A DNA stretch of 21,370 bases from a bacterium HR23 (GTDB lineage: Bacteria > Chloroflexota > Dehalococcoidia > Lucifugimonadales > HRBIN23). Below the pieces are notes generated by a model. It was not told where the DNA came from and made no database searches. It saw only the letters and a list, made by a program, of their open reading frames with translations. Positions within the stretch are counted from its first letter, which is position 1. Every line of letters begins with the position of its first letter. The stretch lies in contig BEHZ01000010.1 in the NCBI GenBank assembly GCA_002923335.1, forward strand, positions 1 to 21,370, read 5' to 3'. Shown here piece after piece: positions 13,216 to 20,213 of this stretch. Made by a program: the position numbers and the translations under genes.

Positions 13216-14379
13216 GTGGTGGAGCACTTCTTCCGCCCCGAGTCGTGGCAAGACCTCATCGCCAAACTGGAGCGCCTTTACACCCTCTCCTCCCCCCTCC
13301 ACGAGTTCTGCAACGCCCTGAAGGCGAGGCACGACCGTCCGCTGAAGGAGGTCCTGGCCGAGTGGCCGGGATTCCTGCCCGCCGTGTTGGGTGGTGTCCA
13401 GGATGACGGCAGTTATGGCCAGCAGAGCCTGGCGCAGGCCTTCTCGGCCCTCTTCGGAGCCTCGGTGGACACGAAGACCTATTGCGCCCTGAAGGCCAGG
13501 GGCCTGGACGCGGAAGCCGTGGTGAAAGTGCAGGTGACGAGAACAGGATTCCATGGCCTCTTGGAGAGCATCCGCACCCTCTCCCAGACCGCCCTGAAGG
13601 CGTGGGAGCCGGCCCGCTCCCTCCCCGACACGCCTGCCCCCGAGGCTCGCGTTCAGACTTACGCCGGCAACCCCCCCCAGGCCCTCCAGGATGCCCGGGA
13701 GACCCTGAAGACCCTCGCCGAGGTCTCCGCAGGGGTAGACGAGAGGACGACCTTCCTTTTCATGGTTCGGCGCATCACCGAGGGATACCTGGCGGGGGCC
13801 TTCCCACAAGCCGGCACCGAGGAGGGGCGGAGGTTTCTGCAGGAGCGTCTGGGCTTCGCCCGCCTGTGGGAGCCGCAGCCCAACCCCAACGGCCTTTATA
13901 CCCTCTGGGGCTTCCCGGACTATAGGGGGCGGAGTCTTGCTTATAGGAATCCGTCAGATTTGGATTTCTCGGATTTTGATGAGATATGTGCAGGCCCCAC
14001 ATCCTTTGGAGACGCCGTCCTTACCCTCAACTGGCTGGCATGGTTTTTCTTCCGTTGGGACGGCATCGCGCGCAACTTATTCAGTGACGCCAAAGACCCT
14101 TATAGTCTCTTTCTGGAAAACGCGCAACGGCTCCGCTCCTCTATCTTTCAGCCTTCGCCGCCTTGGGCCAATTGGCAGAGCGTTCAACGGATCATTATGG
14201 AATGCCAAGGTGACTATGTGTTTGTGGAGGCTCGGGGATACAGCGGACGCGTCAACGGACGCTTGCAGACTTATGTTTTCTTGCTTTGGGTCATTCCGGA
14301 AGTTTGCTATGGATGGTATGAACTGAACATAGGTCGCACGAACCCAAATGTATGGGTTTTTGAGCGTCTATCTTTATAA
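13216..14379 (+). CDS. Unrecognised 387-residue protein with compositional break
   Basis: I do not recognise a family. The protein begins at GTG 13216 after GGGAGGTGA (a second GTG follows at once). Residues 1 to about 235 are mostly helical, with HEFCNALKARHDRPLKEVL and ESIRTLSQTALKAW stretches, and use the GC-rich codons of the neighbourhood. From about 13920 (residue 236 on) G+C falls to about 51% by my count, codons shift (AAT, GAT, TTG, TTT) and the protein becomes rich in W, F and Y (LAWFFFRWDG, YVFLLWVIPEVCYGWYEL). There is no signal peptide; the aromatic segments may be buried strands, not membrane helices. It contains three GTGAC sites, a word nearly absent elsewhere. It lies between the HxlR regulator and a likely nuclease-domain protein, so a role in an accessory or defence-like cassette is inferred. 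Confidence 0.7.
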   Translation: MVEHFFRPESWQDLIAKLERLYTLSSPLHEFCNALKARHDRPLKEVLAEWPGFLPAVLGGVQDDGSYGQQSLAQAFSALFGASVDTKTYCALKARGLDAEAVVKVQVTRTGFHGLLESIRTLSQTALKAWEPARSLPDTPAPEARVQTYAGNPPQALQDARETLKTLAEVSAGVDERTTFLFMVRRITEGYLAGAFPQAGTEEGRRFLQERLGFARLWEPQPNPNGLYTLWGFPDYRGRSLAYRNPSDLDFSDFDEICAGPTSFGDAVLTLNWLAWFFFRWDGIARNLFSDAKDPYSLFLENAQRLRSSIFQPSPPWANWQSVQRIIMECQGDYVFVEARGYSGRVNGRLQTYVFLLWVIPEVCYGWYELNIGRTNPNVWVFERLSL

Positions 14380-14410
14380 GGAATGTCCGGGAAGCCCTCG
14401 GAGGTGGGAC

Positions 14411-16108
14411 ATGGAAAAGGAGAAGGCGCTTCAGGAGGTGCGTCTCCAGGAGCAGGAAGAGGGCCGGGAGGCGCAGGACCGGCCCCTCGGCCCCCAGGCC
14501 CCCTCGCCCGGCCCCCCAGGGGGCGTGGCGCCATCGCCCGTGCGTGGGTCGCCCCTCTCCGTCCCCACTCCTACCGGCCTGCCCCCCCTGGGCGAACGGG
14601 CCTTTGCCTCTACGCCTCCCCACTTCTCCCCTGCGGAGCGGATAGCCCGCCTCCCCTTCCCCGGCCCGTCGGCCAGGGAAGTGGCCCTCACGCCTTTTGG
14701 CTTCTCCACCGCCCTGCCCCAAGTTCGCCCGGTGGCCCCCGCCCGCTCCTCCCTCTCCCTGCCGACGATGGCAAAGCCCTCCCTGGCCCCTCGGGAGTAT
14801 TCCGCCTCCATCCCCGCAGGGGGGGTCGGGCCAAAGGGGGCTCCCCGCCTTGACCCCCCTCCTGTCTCCGCACCCTCCCTGCAGGCCAGGGGGCAGTGGA
14901 ACGCCACCCTTCCATGGGTGTCCGCCGCTGGAACCGCCGGCACCGCCCAGACGGCAGGGGAGCAGCGGACGCAGGTGCAGACGCAAACCCAACCGGAAGG
15001 TGAGGAAGGGGGCGGAGGTGCAGGGGCGGTCTCCCTTCTGGAACTCTTGTGGGAGGTGGTGGGGGACTGGGACGCCCTGCAAGGGCTGGCGGAGGGAGAC
15101 GCCTCCTATCTCCTGTTGATAGACCGGGCAACCCAGGAGGACGGCGTCCGCCTCCTGCTTTACCTGCTTCAGGAACTGTATCGGTGCCGGAAGGAGGGCC
15201 GCCCTCCGATACAGTGGCCGGCGGGAATTCCCTCCGACCTGTTGCGCCTGGCAGGCGGCAGGATCACCTACCTCCCCAACCCGCCCGGTGAAGACACCCT
15301 TCTGCCCAAACTACAGGAGATGCTGGGGGCCGGGTCGGTTGCCATCATCCCCGAAGAGAGCGAGCCTGCGAACCTGGCCGACTTGCAAGGGGTGATGGTC
15401 GTCCGCTTCCGCTCACGGCCCAACCGACCACCCTTGGGCGTTCTGGATCGGGTTTTCGGAGGCGCTGCTCCCCGGCCACCTGTTTCTCCCCCTAAGGAAC
15501 TGGAGGAGGTTCTGGGCGCCGTTCCTCCCAGTCTTGACAGAGCCGCCGCGGAACGGTGGCGGGAGTATCACGCGCGCCTGGCGGGTGTGGTTCGCAAGGT
15601 CCCCACCTCGTGGCGCAGGGCGAGCCCCGCAGGAAAAAGCCCCGAAGGGAAGGAGAGCAACGAGCATTACTGGGTCAAACTCTATGTCGCGTGGCTTTAC
15701 CGGGGTATGGCGGAGAAGGTGCGGGTGGAGGAGCCTTGGCAGAATGCAAACATCGTGCCCGATGTGGCCGTTGACGGGGGTCCGGTTTACGAGATAGAGA
15801 CCCTCTACGGCACGGGCGACCCGCTCACCAAACTGAATGACACTGTGGACAAATATGACAAATATGGGGGGCGTGAGGTTGAGGTGCGGATTGTCATACC
15901 GAACCCCCAGGCCCTCCTCTTCCTGCCAGACCTGCTGGCCTTCCAGCGGGAGCGCCGAAGCCGTGGCCGGCAGGTCTCCCTCTGGACCTTGCGCCTGGCG
16001 GACGAAAACGCCCGGGAAGACGGGGGTCTTGAGCCACTAGAGGCGGTCGCCCGCCACCTGGACCGGTTCCGAGGGGGTAGTGCGCCCTCCGTGGGTGGGC
16101 CTGTCTGA
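14411..16108 (+). CDS. Large protein with disordered N-terminus and C-terminal PD-(D/E)XK-like nuclease domain
   Basis: The 565-residue product starts at ATG 14411 (GGAGGTGGGAC upstream). Residues 1-30 are a charged helix (EKEKALQEVRLQEQEEG) and residues about 30-205 are Pro/Ala/Ser-rich, probably disordered. A helical middle (about 210-330) includes SLLELLWEVVGDWDALQGLA and LLLYLLQELYRC. Residues about 415-530 look like a PD-(D/E)XK-fold endonuclease: SNEHYWVKLYVAWL helix, VRVEEPW, NIVPDVAVDG (D451), VYEIETLYG (E461, E463), KLNDTVDKYDKYGG helix and EVRIVIPNPQALL strand. The ExE in place of ExK is a known kind of variation but leaves activity unproven. It lies 31 bp after the unrecognised gene. 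Function in DNA processing or defence is an inference from the fold and context. Confidence 0.65.
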   Translation: MEKEKALQEVRLQEQEEGREAQDRPLGPQAPSPGPPGGVAPSPVRGSPLSVPTPTGLPPLGERAFASTPPHFSPAERIARLPFPGPSAREVALTPFGFSTALPQVRPVAPARSSLSLPTMAKPSLAPREYSASIPAGGVGPKGAPRLDPPPVSAPSLQARGQWNATLPWVSAAGTAGTAQTAGEQRTQVQTQTQPEGEEGGGGAGAVSLLELLWEVVGDWDALQGLAEGDASYLLLIDRATQEDGVRLLLYLLQELYRCRKEGRPPIQWPAGIPSDLLRLAGGRITYLPNPPGEDTLLPKLQEMLGAGSVAIIPEESEPANLADLQGVMVVRFRSRPNRPPLGVLDRVFGGAAPRPPVSPPKELEEVLGAVPPSLDRAAAERWREYHARLAGVVRKVPTSWRRASPAGKSPEGKESNEHYWVKLYVAWLYRGMAEKVRVEEPWQNANIVPDVAVDGGPVYEIETLYGTGDPLTKLNDTVDKYDKYGGREVEVRIVIPNPQALLFLPDLLAFQRERRSRGRQVSLWTLRLADENAREDGGLEPLEAVARHLDRFRGGSAPSVGGPV

Positions 16109-16152
16109 CAGCCTGTGCGGGAGACCCGTTTGTGCCATAAGCCCTGCACGGG

Positions 16153-16181
16153 TTGACGCCTTCCCTTCCTCTCGGTATCAT
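16153..16181 (+). promoter_or_regulatory. Promoter of the desulforedoxin-like gene
   Basis: TTGACG (16153-16158) and TATCAT (16176-16181) are separated by exactly 17 bp, one of the best promoters in the window. The start near 16188 would give a leader of about 47 nt before the ATG at 16235. Confidence 0.6.
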
Positions 16182-16234
16182 GGCGCCAGACAACGCCCTG
16201 GGTGGTGTTATTCCTCGCTCCGGGAGGTTGCCCT

Positions 16235-16375
16235 ATGGCCCAGTTGGGACGCCGTTACGAGTGCCCGGTGTGCAACACCATCGTCCTCTGCACCAAGGCA
16301 GGCGACGGCACCCTCTCCTGCTGTGGGCAGGAGATGCCCGTGCAGCAACCCCGCAAACTGCCCTCCTCCGACTAG
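16235..16375 (+). CDS. Desulforedoxin-like small iron-binding protein (46 residues)
   Basis: This short ORF encodes YECPVC (C10, C13) and, after a GDGTL turn, SCCGQEM (C29, C30). That is the arrangement of desulforedoxin and of the N-terminal domain of desulfoferrodoxin (C-x2-C ... C-C-G-x-x-M), which hold one iron in a Cys4 site. The size fits stand-alone desulforedoxin (about 36-45 residues), and no superoxide reductase domain follows. GGGAGG lies 8 nt before the ATG and a strong promoter lies upstream, so it is very likely expressed. An electron-carrier role in anaerobic or oxidative-stress metabolism is inferred. It ends one base before the convergent acyl-CoA dehydrogenase stop codon. 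Confidence 0.85.
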   Translation: MAQLGRRYECPVCNTIVLCTKAGDGTLSCCGQEMPVQQPRKLPSSD

Positions 16376-16376
16376 C

Positions 16377-17546
16377 CTACCCCCGGGGGAGGCCCAGCCC
16401 CCGCAGGGCGATGATATTGCGCATCACCTCCGAGGTGCCCCCGGCGATGGTGCGGGGAATGGCGTAAATCCACGCCCGCTCCACCCGCCCCTGCAGGGGC
16501 GCCCACGGCGACCCCGGCTCTAACTGCCCATACAGCCCCAGCACCTCGGCCATAGTGCGGGCCATGCGCTGGCTCACCTCGGTGCCGAATAACTTGGAGA
16601 CCGACGCCTCCAGGTTGGGCACCACCCCCTGGTCCTGCATCCACGCCACCTTATAGGCCAGCCACCGCCCCACCTGATACTCAATCTCCATCTCCGCCAA
16701 CCGTGCCCGCACCCGAGGGTCCTCCCCCAAACGCCTCCCCCCAACCGGCACCTCGCGCACAAACCGCACGAACTCCCGAAAGAGGGGATAACAGTAAGAT
16801 ACCCGCTCAATCCCCGACCGCTCAAAGTCCAGGTTCCCCGCCACCACATGCCAGCCCCGGTCCTTCTCCCCCACCATCATCCCCTTGGGCACCCGCACCT
16901 GGTCAAAGGTAACCAGGCAGAAGCCGGGGATGTTGGCCATGTTCGTTATGGGCTGAATGGTAATGCCGGGGAGTTTCAGGTCCACAAGGAACACCGAAAT
17001 GCCCCGGTGCTTGGGGGCGTCGGGGTTGGTGCGTGCCGCCAGCCAGATGTAGTCCGCCCCCCGGTGGGAACTGTTCCATATCTTCGCCCCGTTGATCACA
17101 TAATCATCTCCATCCTGCACCGCCCGAGTCTTCAACGACGCCAGGTCCGAACCCGTGTCCGGCTCCGAGTAGCCGATGGAAAAACCACACTCCCCTTTCA
17201 TAATCCTCGGCAGGAAGAAGCGCTTCTGCTCTTCGGTCCCGAACAGGATGATAGAGGGGCCCATCTGGCGCTCCGCTACCAAGTGGTAGCCGATGGGAGC
17301 CCCCGCCAGAAGCATCTCCTCCCAATATATGGCCTGCTGGACATAGCCCAGCCCCTGCCCGCCATACTCTTTGGGCCACGCCAGGCCGATCCACCCCTTC
17401 TCCCCCAGACGGCGGGAGAACGCCTTGTTGACACCCCCTTCCCCCTCCTCGGCCAGCCCCTTCTGGAAGCGAGGCAGTTCCTCCCGCAGAAAGGCCCGCA
17501 CCTCCTGGCGGAAGCCCTCCTGTTGGGGGGTAAAGCGAAAGTCCAT
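16377..17546 (-). CDS. Acyl-CoA dehydrogenase
   Basis: The 389-residue flavoenzyme introduces a trans-2 double bond into an acyl-CoA, passing electrons to an ETF-type carrier. Visible features are the N-terminal helical domain (MDFRFTPQQEGFRQEVRAFL), GWIGLAWPKEYGGQG, the FAD/substrate loop CGFSIGYSEPDTGSDLASLK, KIWNSSHRGADYIWLAART, and the C-terminal PRTIAGGTSEVMRNIIALRG. Full length is present. The ATG at 17546 follows AGGAGGTGCGGG. It is a single gene divergent from a SHOCT protein. The acyl specificity cannot be read; members of this subgroup often sit in steroid, cyclic or branched acyl-CoA pathways. Confidence 0.93.
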   Translation of the reverse strand: MDFRFTPQQEGFRQEVRAFLREELPRFQKGLAEEGEGGVNKAFSRRLGEKGWIGLAWPKEYGGQGLGYVQQAIYWEEMLLAGAPIGYHLVAERQMGPSIILFGTEEQKRFFLPRIMKGECGFSIGYSEPDTGSDLASLKTRAVQDGDDYVINGAKIWNSSHRGADYIWLAARTNPDAPKHRGISVFLVDLKLPGITIQPITNMANIPGFCLVTFDQVRVPKGMMVGEKDRGWHVVAGNLDFERSGIERVSYCYPLFREFVRFVREVPVGGRRLGEDPRVRARLAEMEIEYQVGRWLAYKVAWMQDQGVVPNLEASVSKLFGTEVSQRMARTMAEVLGLYGQLEPGSPWAPLQGRVERAWIYAIPRTIAGGTSEVMRNIIALRGLGLPRG

Positions 17547-17580
17547 CCCGCACCTCCTGAGAGGTCCCCGTGTCGCCCCT

Positions 17581-17609
17581 ATCCTAGCAGAAGGGGTGGG
17601 GGCATGCAC
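17581..17609 (-). promoter_or_regulatory. Weak candidate promoter of the acyl-CoA dehydrogenase gene
   Basis: GTGCAT (17609-17604) and TAGGAT (17586-17581) are 17 bp apart on the minus strand, with a start expected near 17574. The -35 match is poor; the -10 match is fair. Confidence 0.3.
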
Positions 17610-17663
17610 CTCCCCTATGCTACACTGGAGGCGGGAGAGACGGCGTGAGCGGAAGGAGGCGCC

Positions 17664-17897
17664 ATGTGGTGGATGATGGGCAACAACTTCCCCGGCTGGT
17701 GGATGGGGGTGGGCCTGCTGTGGAGCCTTATCTTCTGGGGGGCCATTATCTTCCTTATCGTGTGGGGCATCCGCACCCTGGCCGGCCGGCGGGAGGAGCG
17801 CCCCCCAGACCCCCTGACCCTCCTGAAGATGCGCTACGCCCGTGGAGAGATCACCCGGGAGCAGTATGAGCAGATGCGCCAGGACCTGCTGAAGTAG
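17664..17897 (+). CDS. Small membrane protein with C-terminal SHOCT domain
   Basis: This 77-residue protein has a W-rich N-terminus (MWWMMGNNFPGWWMGVG), one transmembrane helix (about residues 18-40, SLIFWGAIIFLIVWGI) and a SHOCT domain (about 49-77, DPLTLLKMRYARGEITREQY). SHOCT modules are short helical oligomerisation domains common in small bacterial membrane proteins of unknown function. AAGGAGG lies 4 nt before the ATG. It converges with plsY, with a 4-bp gap between stop codons and no room for separate terminators. Confidence 0.85.
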   Translation: MWWMMGNNFPGWWMGVGLLWSLIFWGAIIFLIVWGIRTLAGRREERPPDPLTLLKMRYARGEITREQYEQMRQDLLK

Positions 17898-17901
17898 CCT
17901 C

Positions 17902-18462
17902 CTACCGTCGTGCCAGGCGTGGGGCCAGCCGGCTCTGCGCCAGCACCAGGGCAAAGAGCACCACCGGCCCCAGAGTGGTGAACCATCCCCGCCCCAGCAG
18001 GAGGCTCAGGAGCAGGAAAAGCCCTATCCCCAGGCCGGCGGCGTGGCCGGTGCTCCGCAAGAGGGGCAGGGCGACGCCCACCGCCGAGAGGAGGGCCAGC
18101 ACGCCCGGCAGAGGGCTTATGCCTATCCCTGCCCCGATGGCGGTGGCCAGCCCCGTTCCGCCCCGGAAGCCCAGGAAGCAGGAATACCCGTGCCCCAGGA
18201 TGGCCATCGCCCCCAACGCGATGAGCCACCCCTCCCCCAGGCCCCATGCCCGCCCCAGCCCGACAGCCCCCAGCCCCTTCCCCATATCCAAAAGGAACAC
18301 CAGCACCCCCAGGGGCTTGCTCACCATGCGGAACACATTGGCTGCGCCGGGGTTGCCCGTGCCCACGGCGAAAATGTTCACCCCCCTGGCCCTGGCCACC
18401 AGATAGGCAAAGGGCACCGACCCCAAGAGATAAGCGGTTACCAGCGCCAGCGCCGCCCCCAT
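17902..18462 (-). CDS. plsY: Glycerol-3-phosphate acyltransferase PlsY family
   Basis: This 186-residue polytopic membrane protein has the PlsY motifs LLGSVPFAYLVARARG, VGTGNPGAANVFR and GHGYSCFLGFRGGTGLAT, plus about five hydrophobic segments. PlsY transfers an acyl group from acyl phosphate to glycerol-3-phosphate in the first step of phospholipid synthesis. Motif 2 reads RGGTG where most members have RGGKG, a substitution at a usually conserved lysine. This may be a PlsY paralogue, so the enzyme call is less sure than the family. The ATG at 18462 is favoured because the protein then begins as in the family. A GTG at 18516 would add 18 polar residues and span a TATACT element. A PlsX partner is not in the window. 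Confidence 0.85.
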   Translation of the reverse strand: MGAALALVTAYLLGSVPFAYLVARARGVNIFAVGTGNPGAANVFRMVSKPLGVLVFLLDMGKGLGAVGLGRAWGLGEGWLIALGAMAILGHGYSCFLGFRGGTGLATAIGAGIGISPLPGVLALLSAVGVALPLLRSTGHAAGLGIGLFLLLSLLLGRGWFTTLGPVVLFALVLAQSRLAPRLARR

Positions 18463-18469
18463 CGCCTTT

Positions 18470-18477
18470 AGTATACT
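18470..18477. promoter_or_regulatory. Palindromic AGTATACT: shared -10 element for plsY and the response regulator
   Basis: AGTATACT is its own reverse complement and contains TATACT on both strands (minus 18475-18470, plus 18472-18477). The minus copy ends 7 nt before the plsY ATG, implying a leaderless or nearly leaderless mRNA. The plus copy lies about 30 bp before the response-regulator ATG. No convincing -35 element is seen on either side; a CGGACA 19 bp upstream on the minus strand is the best. Confidence 0.45.
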
Positions 18478-18508
18478 GGCCTCAGACGCCCCCTTGTCCG
18501 AGGTCTCT

Positions 18509-19207
18509 ATGTCCACCCCAGAGCATACCCCTACCCTCCTGGTGGTGGAGGACGAAGCGACCCTCCGGGAGACCCTGCGCTACACCCTGACCCGCCAGGG
18601 CTACCGTGTCCTCACCGCCTCCGACGGCCCCACCGCCCTGGAGACCGCCCACACCCACAAGCCCGACCTGGTCATCCTGGACCTCATCCTCCCCGGCATG
18701 GACGGCTTTGAGGTGTGCCGACTTCTTCGGCGGCAGTCCAGCGTCCCGATCCTCATCCTTACCGCGCGGGATGAGGAGGTGGACCGGGTGCTGGGACTGG
18801 AACTGGGGGCAGACGACTATGTAACCAAGCCCTTCAGCATGCGGGAACTGGTGGCACGGGTAAAGGCCCTCTTGCGTCGCGCCAGCATGGCCCAGCAGGA
18901 GCGCCCCCGCATCCTGCAGAGCGCCGACCTCCTCCTGGACCCGGAGGGCAGGAAGGCCACCCTGGGGGGCCAGCCCCTCCCCCTCAAGCCCAAGGAGTTT
19001 GACCTGCTGGCGTATCTCATGGCCCACAAGGGGAAGGCCTTTTCTCGGGAGCATCTCCTCACCGCAGTGTGGGGCTACAACTATACGGGAGAGAGCCGAA
19101 CGGTGGATGTGCACATCCGCTGGCTTCGGGAGAAGATAGAGAAGGACCCCGCCAACCCGGTGCGTATCATTACTGTGCGGGGCGTAGGCTACCGCTTTGA
19201 GGGGTAG
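18509..19207 (+). CDS. OmpR/PhoB-family response regulator
   Basis: The 232-residue regulator has a receiver domain (about 9-124) with the acidic pair in VVEDEA, the phosphoacceptor D58 in LVILDLILPGMDG, the switch Thr in ILTARDEE and K107 in YVTKPF. A linker is followed by a winged-helix DNA-binding domain (about 140-230; LLAYLMAHKGKAFSREHLL, TVDVHIRWLREKIEKD, ITVRGVGYRFEG). It should activate or repress genes after phosphorylation. ATG 18509 is preferred over TTG 18494. Unusually for this family, no sensor histidine kinase follows: a ROK-family sugar kinase gene starts 5 bp downstream, so the cognate kinase must lie elsewhere. Confidence 0.93.
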   Translation: MSTPEHTPTLLVVEDEATLRETLRYTLTRQGYRVLTASDGPTALETAHTHKPDLVILDLILPGMDGFEVCRLLRRQSSVPILILTARDEEVDRVLGLELGADDYVTKPFSMRELVARVKALLRRASMAQQERPRILQSADLLLDPEGRKATLGGQPLPLKPKEFDLLAYLMAHKGKAFSREHLLTAVWGYNYTGESRTVDVHIRWLREKIEKDPANPVRIITVRGVGYRFEG

Positions 19208-19212
19208 CCGGC

Positions 19213-20175
19213 ATGGAGGTGGTGGCCACCGTTGACCTGGGGGGCACCCATATCCGCATCGCCCTGGTGGACCGGCAGGGGAACATCCTGGCCCGCCGGG
19301 TGCTCCCCACCCTCCCGCTCCAGGGCCCCCATCTCGCGGTTCAGCGCACCGCCGAGGCCATCCTGCAGGCCAGCCGGGAGGCGGGCAGCCGCCCTCGGGC
19401 GGTGGGCATCTCCTCGGCCGGCCCTATCCACTACCCCGAAGGCACCCTGACCCACCCCCCCAACTTACCGGGGTGGGACGGCTTCGCCCTCGCCCCGGCC
19501 TTCGCCTCTGCCCTTGCCCTGCCCGCCTGGGCCGACAACGACGCCAACCTGGCGGCGCTGGGCGAAGGGTCCTACGGCATCGCCCAGGGGTGGGCGTCCT
19601 TTGCCTTTATTATCTGGGGGACGGGGATAGGCGGGGGCCTGGTCCTGCAGGGGAAACTGGTGCGGGGCGCCCACGGCTGGGCCGGGGAGGTGGGGCACAT
19701 GGCCGTGGACGCCTTTGGCCCCCCCTGCGGGTGTGGAGGGCAGGGGTGCGTGGAGGCCCTGGCCGCCGGCCCGGCCATTACCCGCTCCGCCCGCTCCCGC
19801 TTCTCCCCCTTCGCCTTCCCCGCTCTGGCCCGTCTGGTGGAAGGCGACCCCTCCCGCATCACTCCCCAGGCCCTGGAGGAGGCCGACCTGCTGGGCGAGG
19901 GCCCCTCCGGCGCCTTCTTCGCCGAGGCGGGCCGGTGGCTGGGGCTGGCCCTGGCCTCCCTGGCCAACGCCCTGGATCTCCAGGGCATCGTTATTGGGGG
20001 CGGGGTGTCCCGGGCCTTGCATCGGGCCTTGCCCTCCCTGCGCCAGGCCATGCACAGGCACCTCATCAGCGGGCTGAAGGGGCGCGTGCCCCTCCTCCCC
20101 TCCGTCCTGGGGGACGATGCGGGGCTTCTGGGGGCGGGGTGTCTGGCGTGGGAGCACCTGACGGGGGCGGTATAA
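19213..20175 (+). CDS. ROK-family sugar kinase (glucokinase-like)
   Basis: The 320-residue protein has the ATP-binding DLGGTHIRIALVD at the N-terminus, the catalytic Asp in WADNDANLAALGE (D110), WGTGIGGGLVLQGKL, and the ROK zinc motif GEVGHMAVD ... PPCGCGGQGCVEALAAG (H162, C172, C174, C179). With an ExGH motif and no N-terminal helix-turn-helix, it should be a kinase for glucose, N-acetylmannosamine or another hexose, not a repressor. It starts 5 bp after the response-regulator stop, so the two are co-transcribed. The gene ends GTATAA, and a TATAAT for the next gene overlaps its stop codon. Confidence 0.92.
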   Translation: MEVVATVDLGGTHIRIALVDRQGNILARRVLPTLPLQGPHLAVQRTAEAILQASREAGSRPRAVGISSAGPIHYPEGTLTHPPNLPGWDGFALAPAFASALALPAWADNDANLAALGEGSYGIAQGWASFAFIIWGTGIGGGLVLQGKLVRGAHGWAGEVGHMAVDAFGPPCGCGGQGCVEALAAGPAITRSARSRFSPFAFPALARLVEGDPSRITPQALEEADLLGEGPSGAFFAEAGRWLGLALASLANALDLQGIVIGGGVSRALHRALPSLRQAMHRHLISGLKGRVPLLPSVLGDDAGLLGAGCLAWEHLTGAV

Positions 20176-20176
20176 T
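20171..20176 (+). promoter_or_regulatory. TATAAT element before the thiamine-diphosphate enzyme gene
   Basis: A perfect TATAAT overlaps the TAA stop of the ROK gene. Transcription would start near 20183, leaving a 31-nt leader with AAGGAGGGGG before the ATG at 20214. No clear -35 hexamer is seen 16-18 bp upstream. Confidence 0.4.
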
Positions 20177-20213
20177 AGCCCCAGCGCCCCACGACCGGAG
20201 CAAGGAGGGGGCC

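Noticed and set aside
14240..14340. Aromatic hydrophobic stretch in the unrecognised protein as a transmembrane helix
   Set aside because: The hydrophobic run (LQTYVFLLWVIPEVCYGW) is broken by Pro, Glu and Cys and flanked by polar beta-like sequence; a buried strand is as likely.
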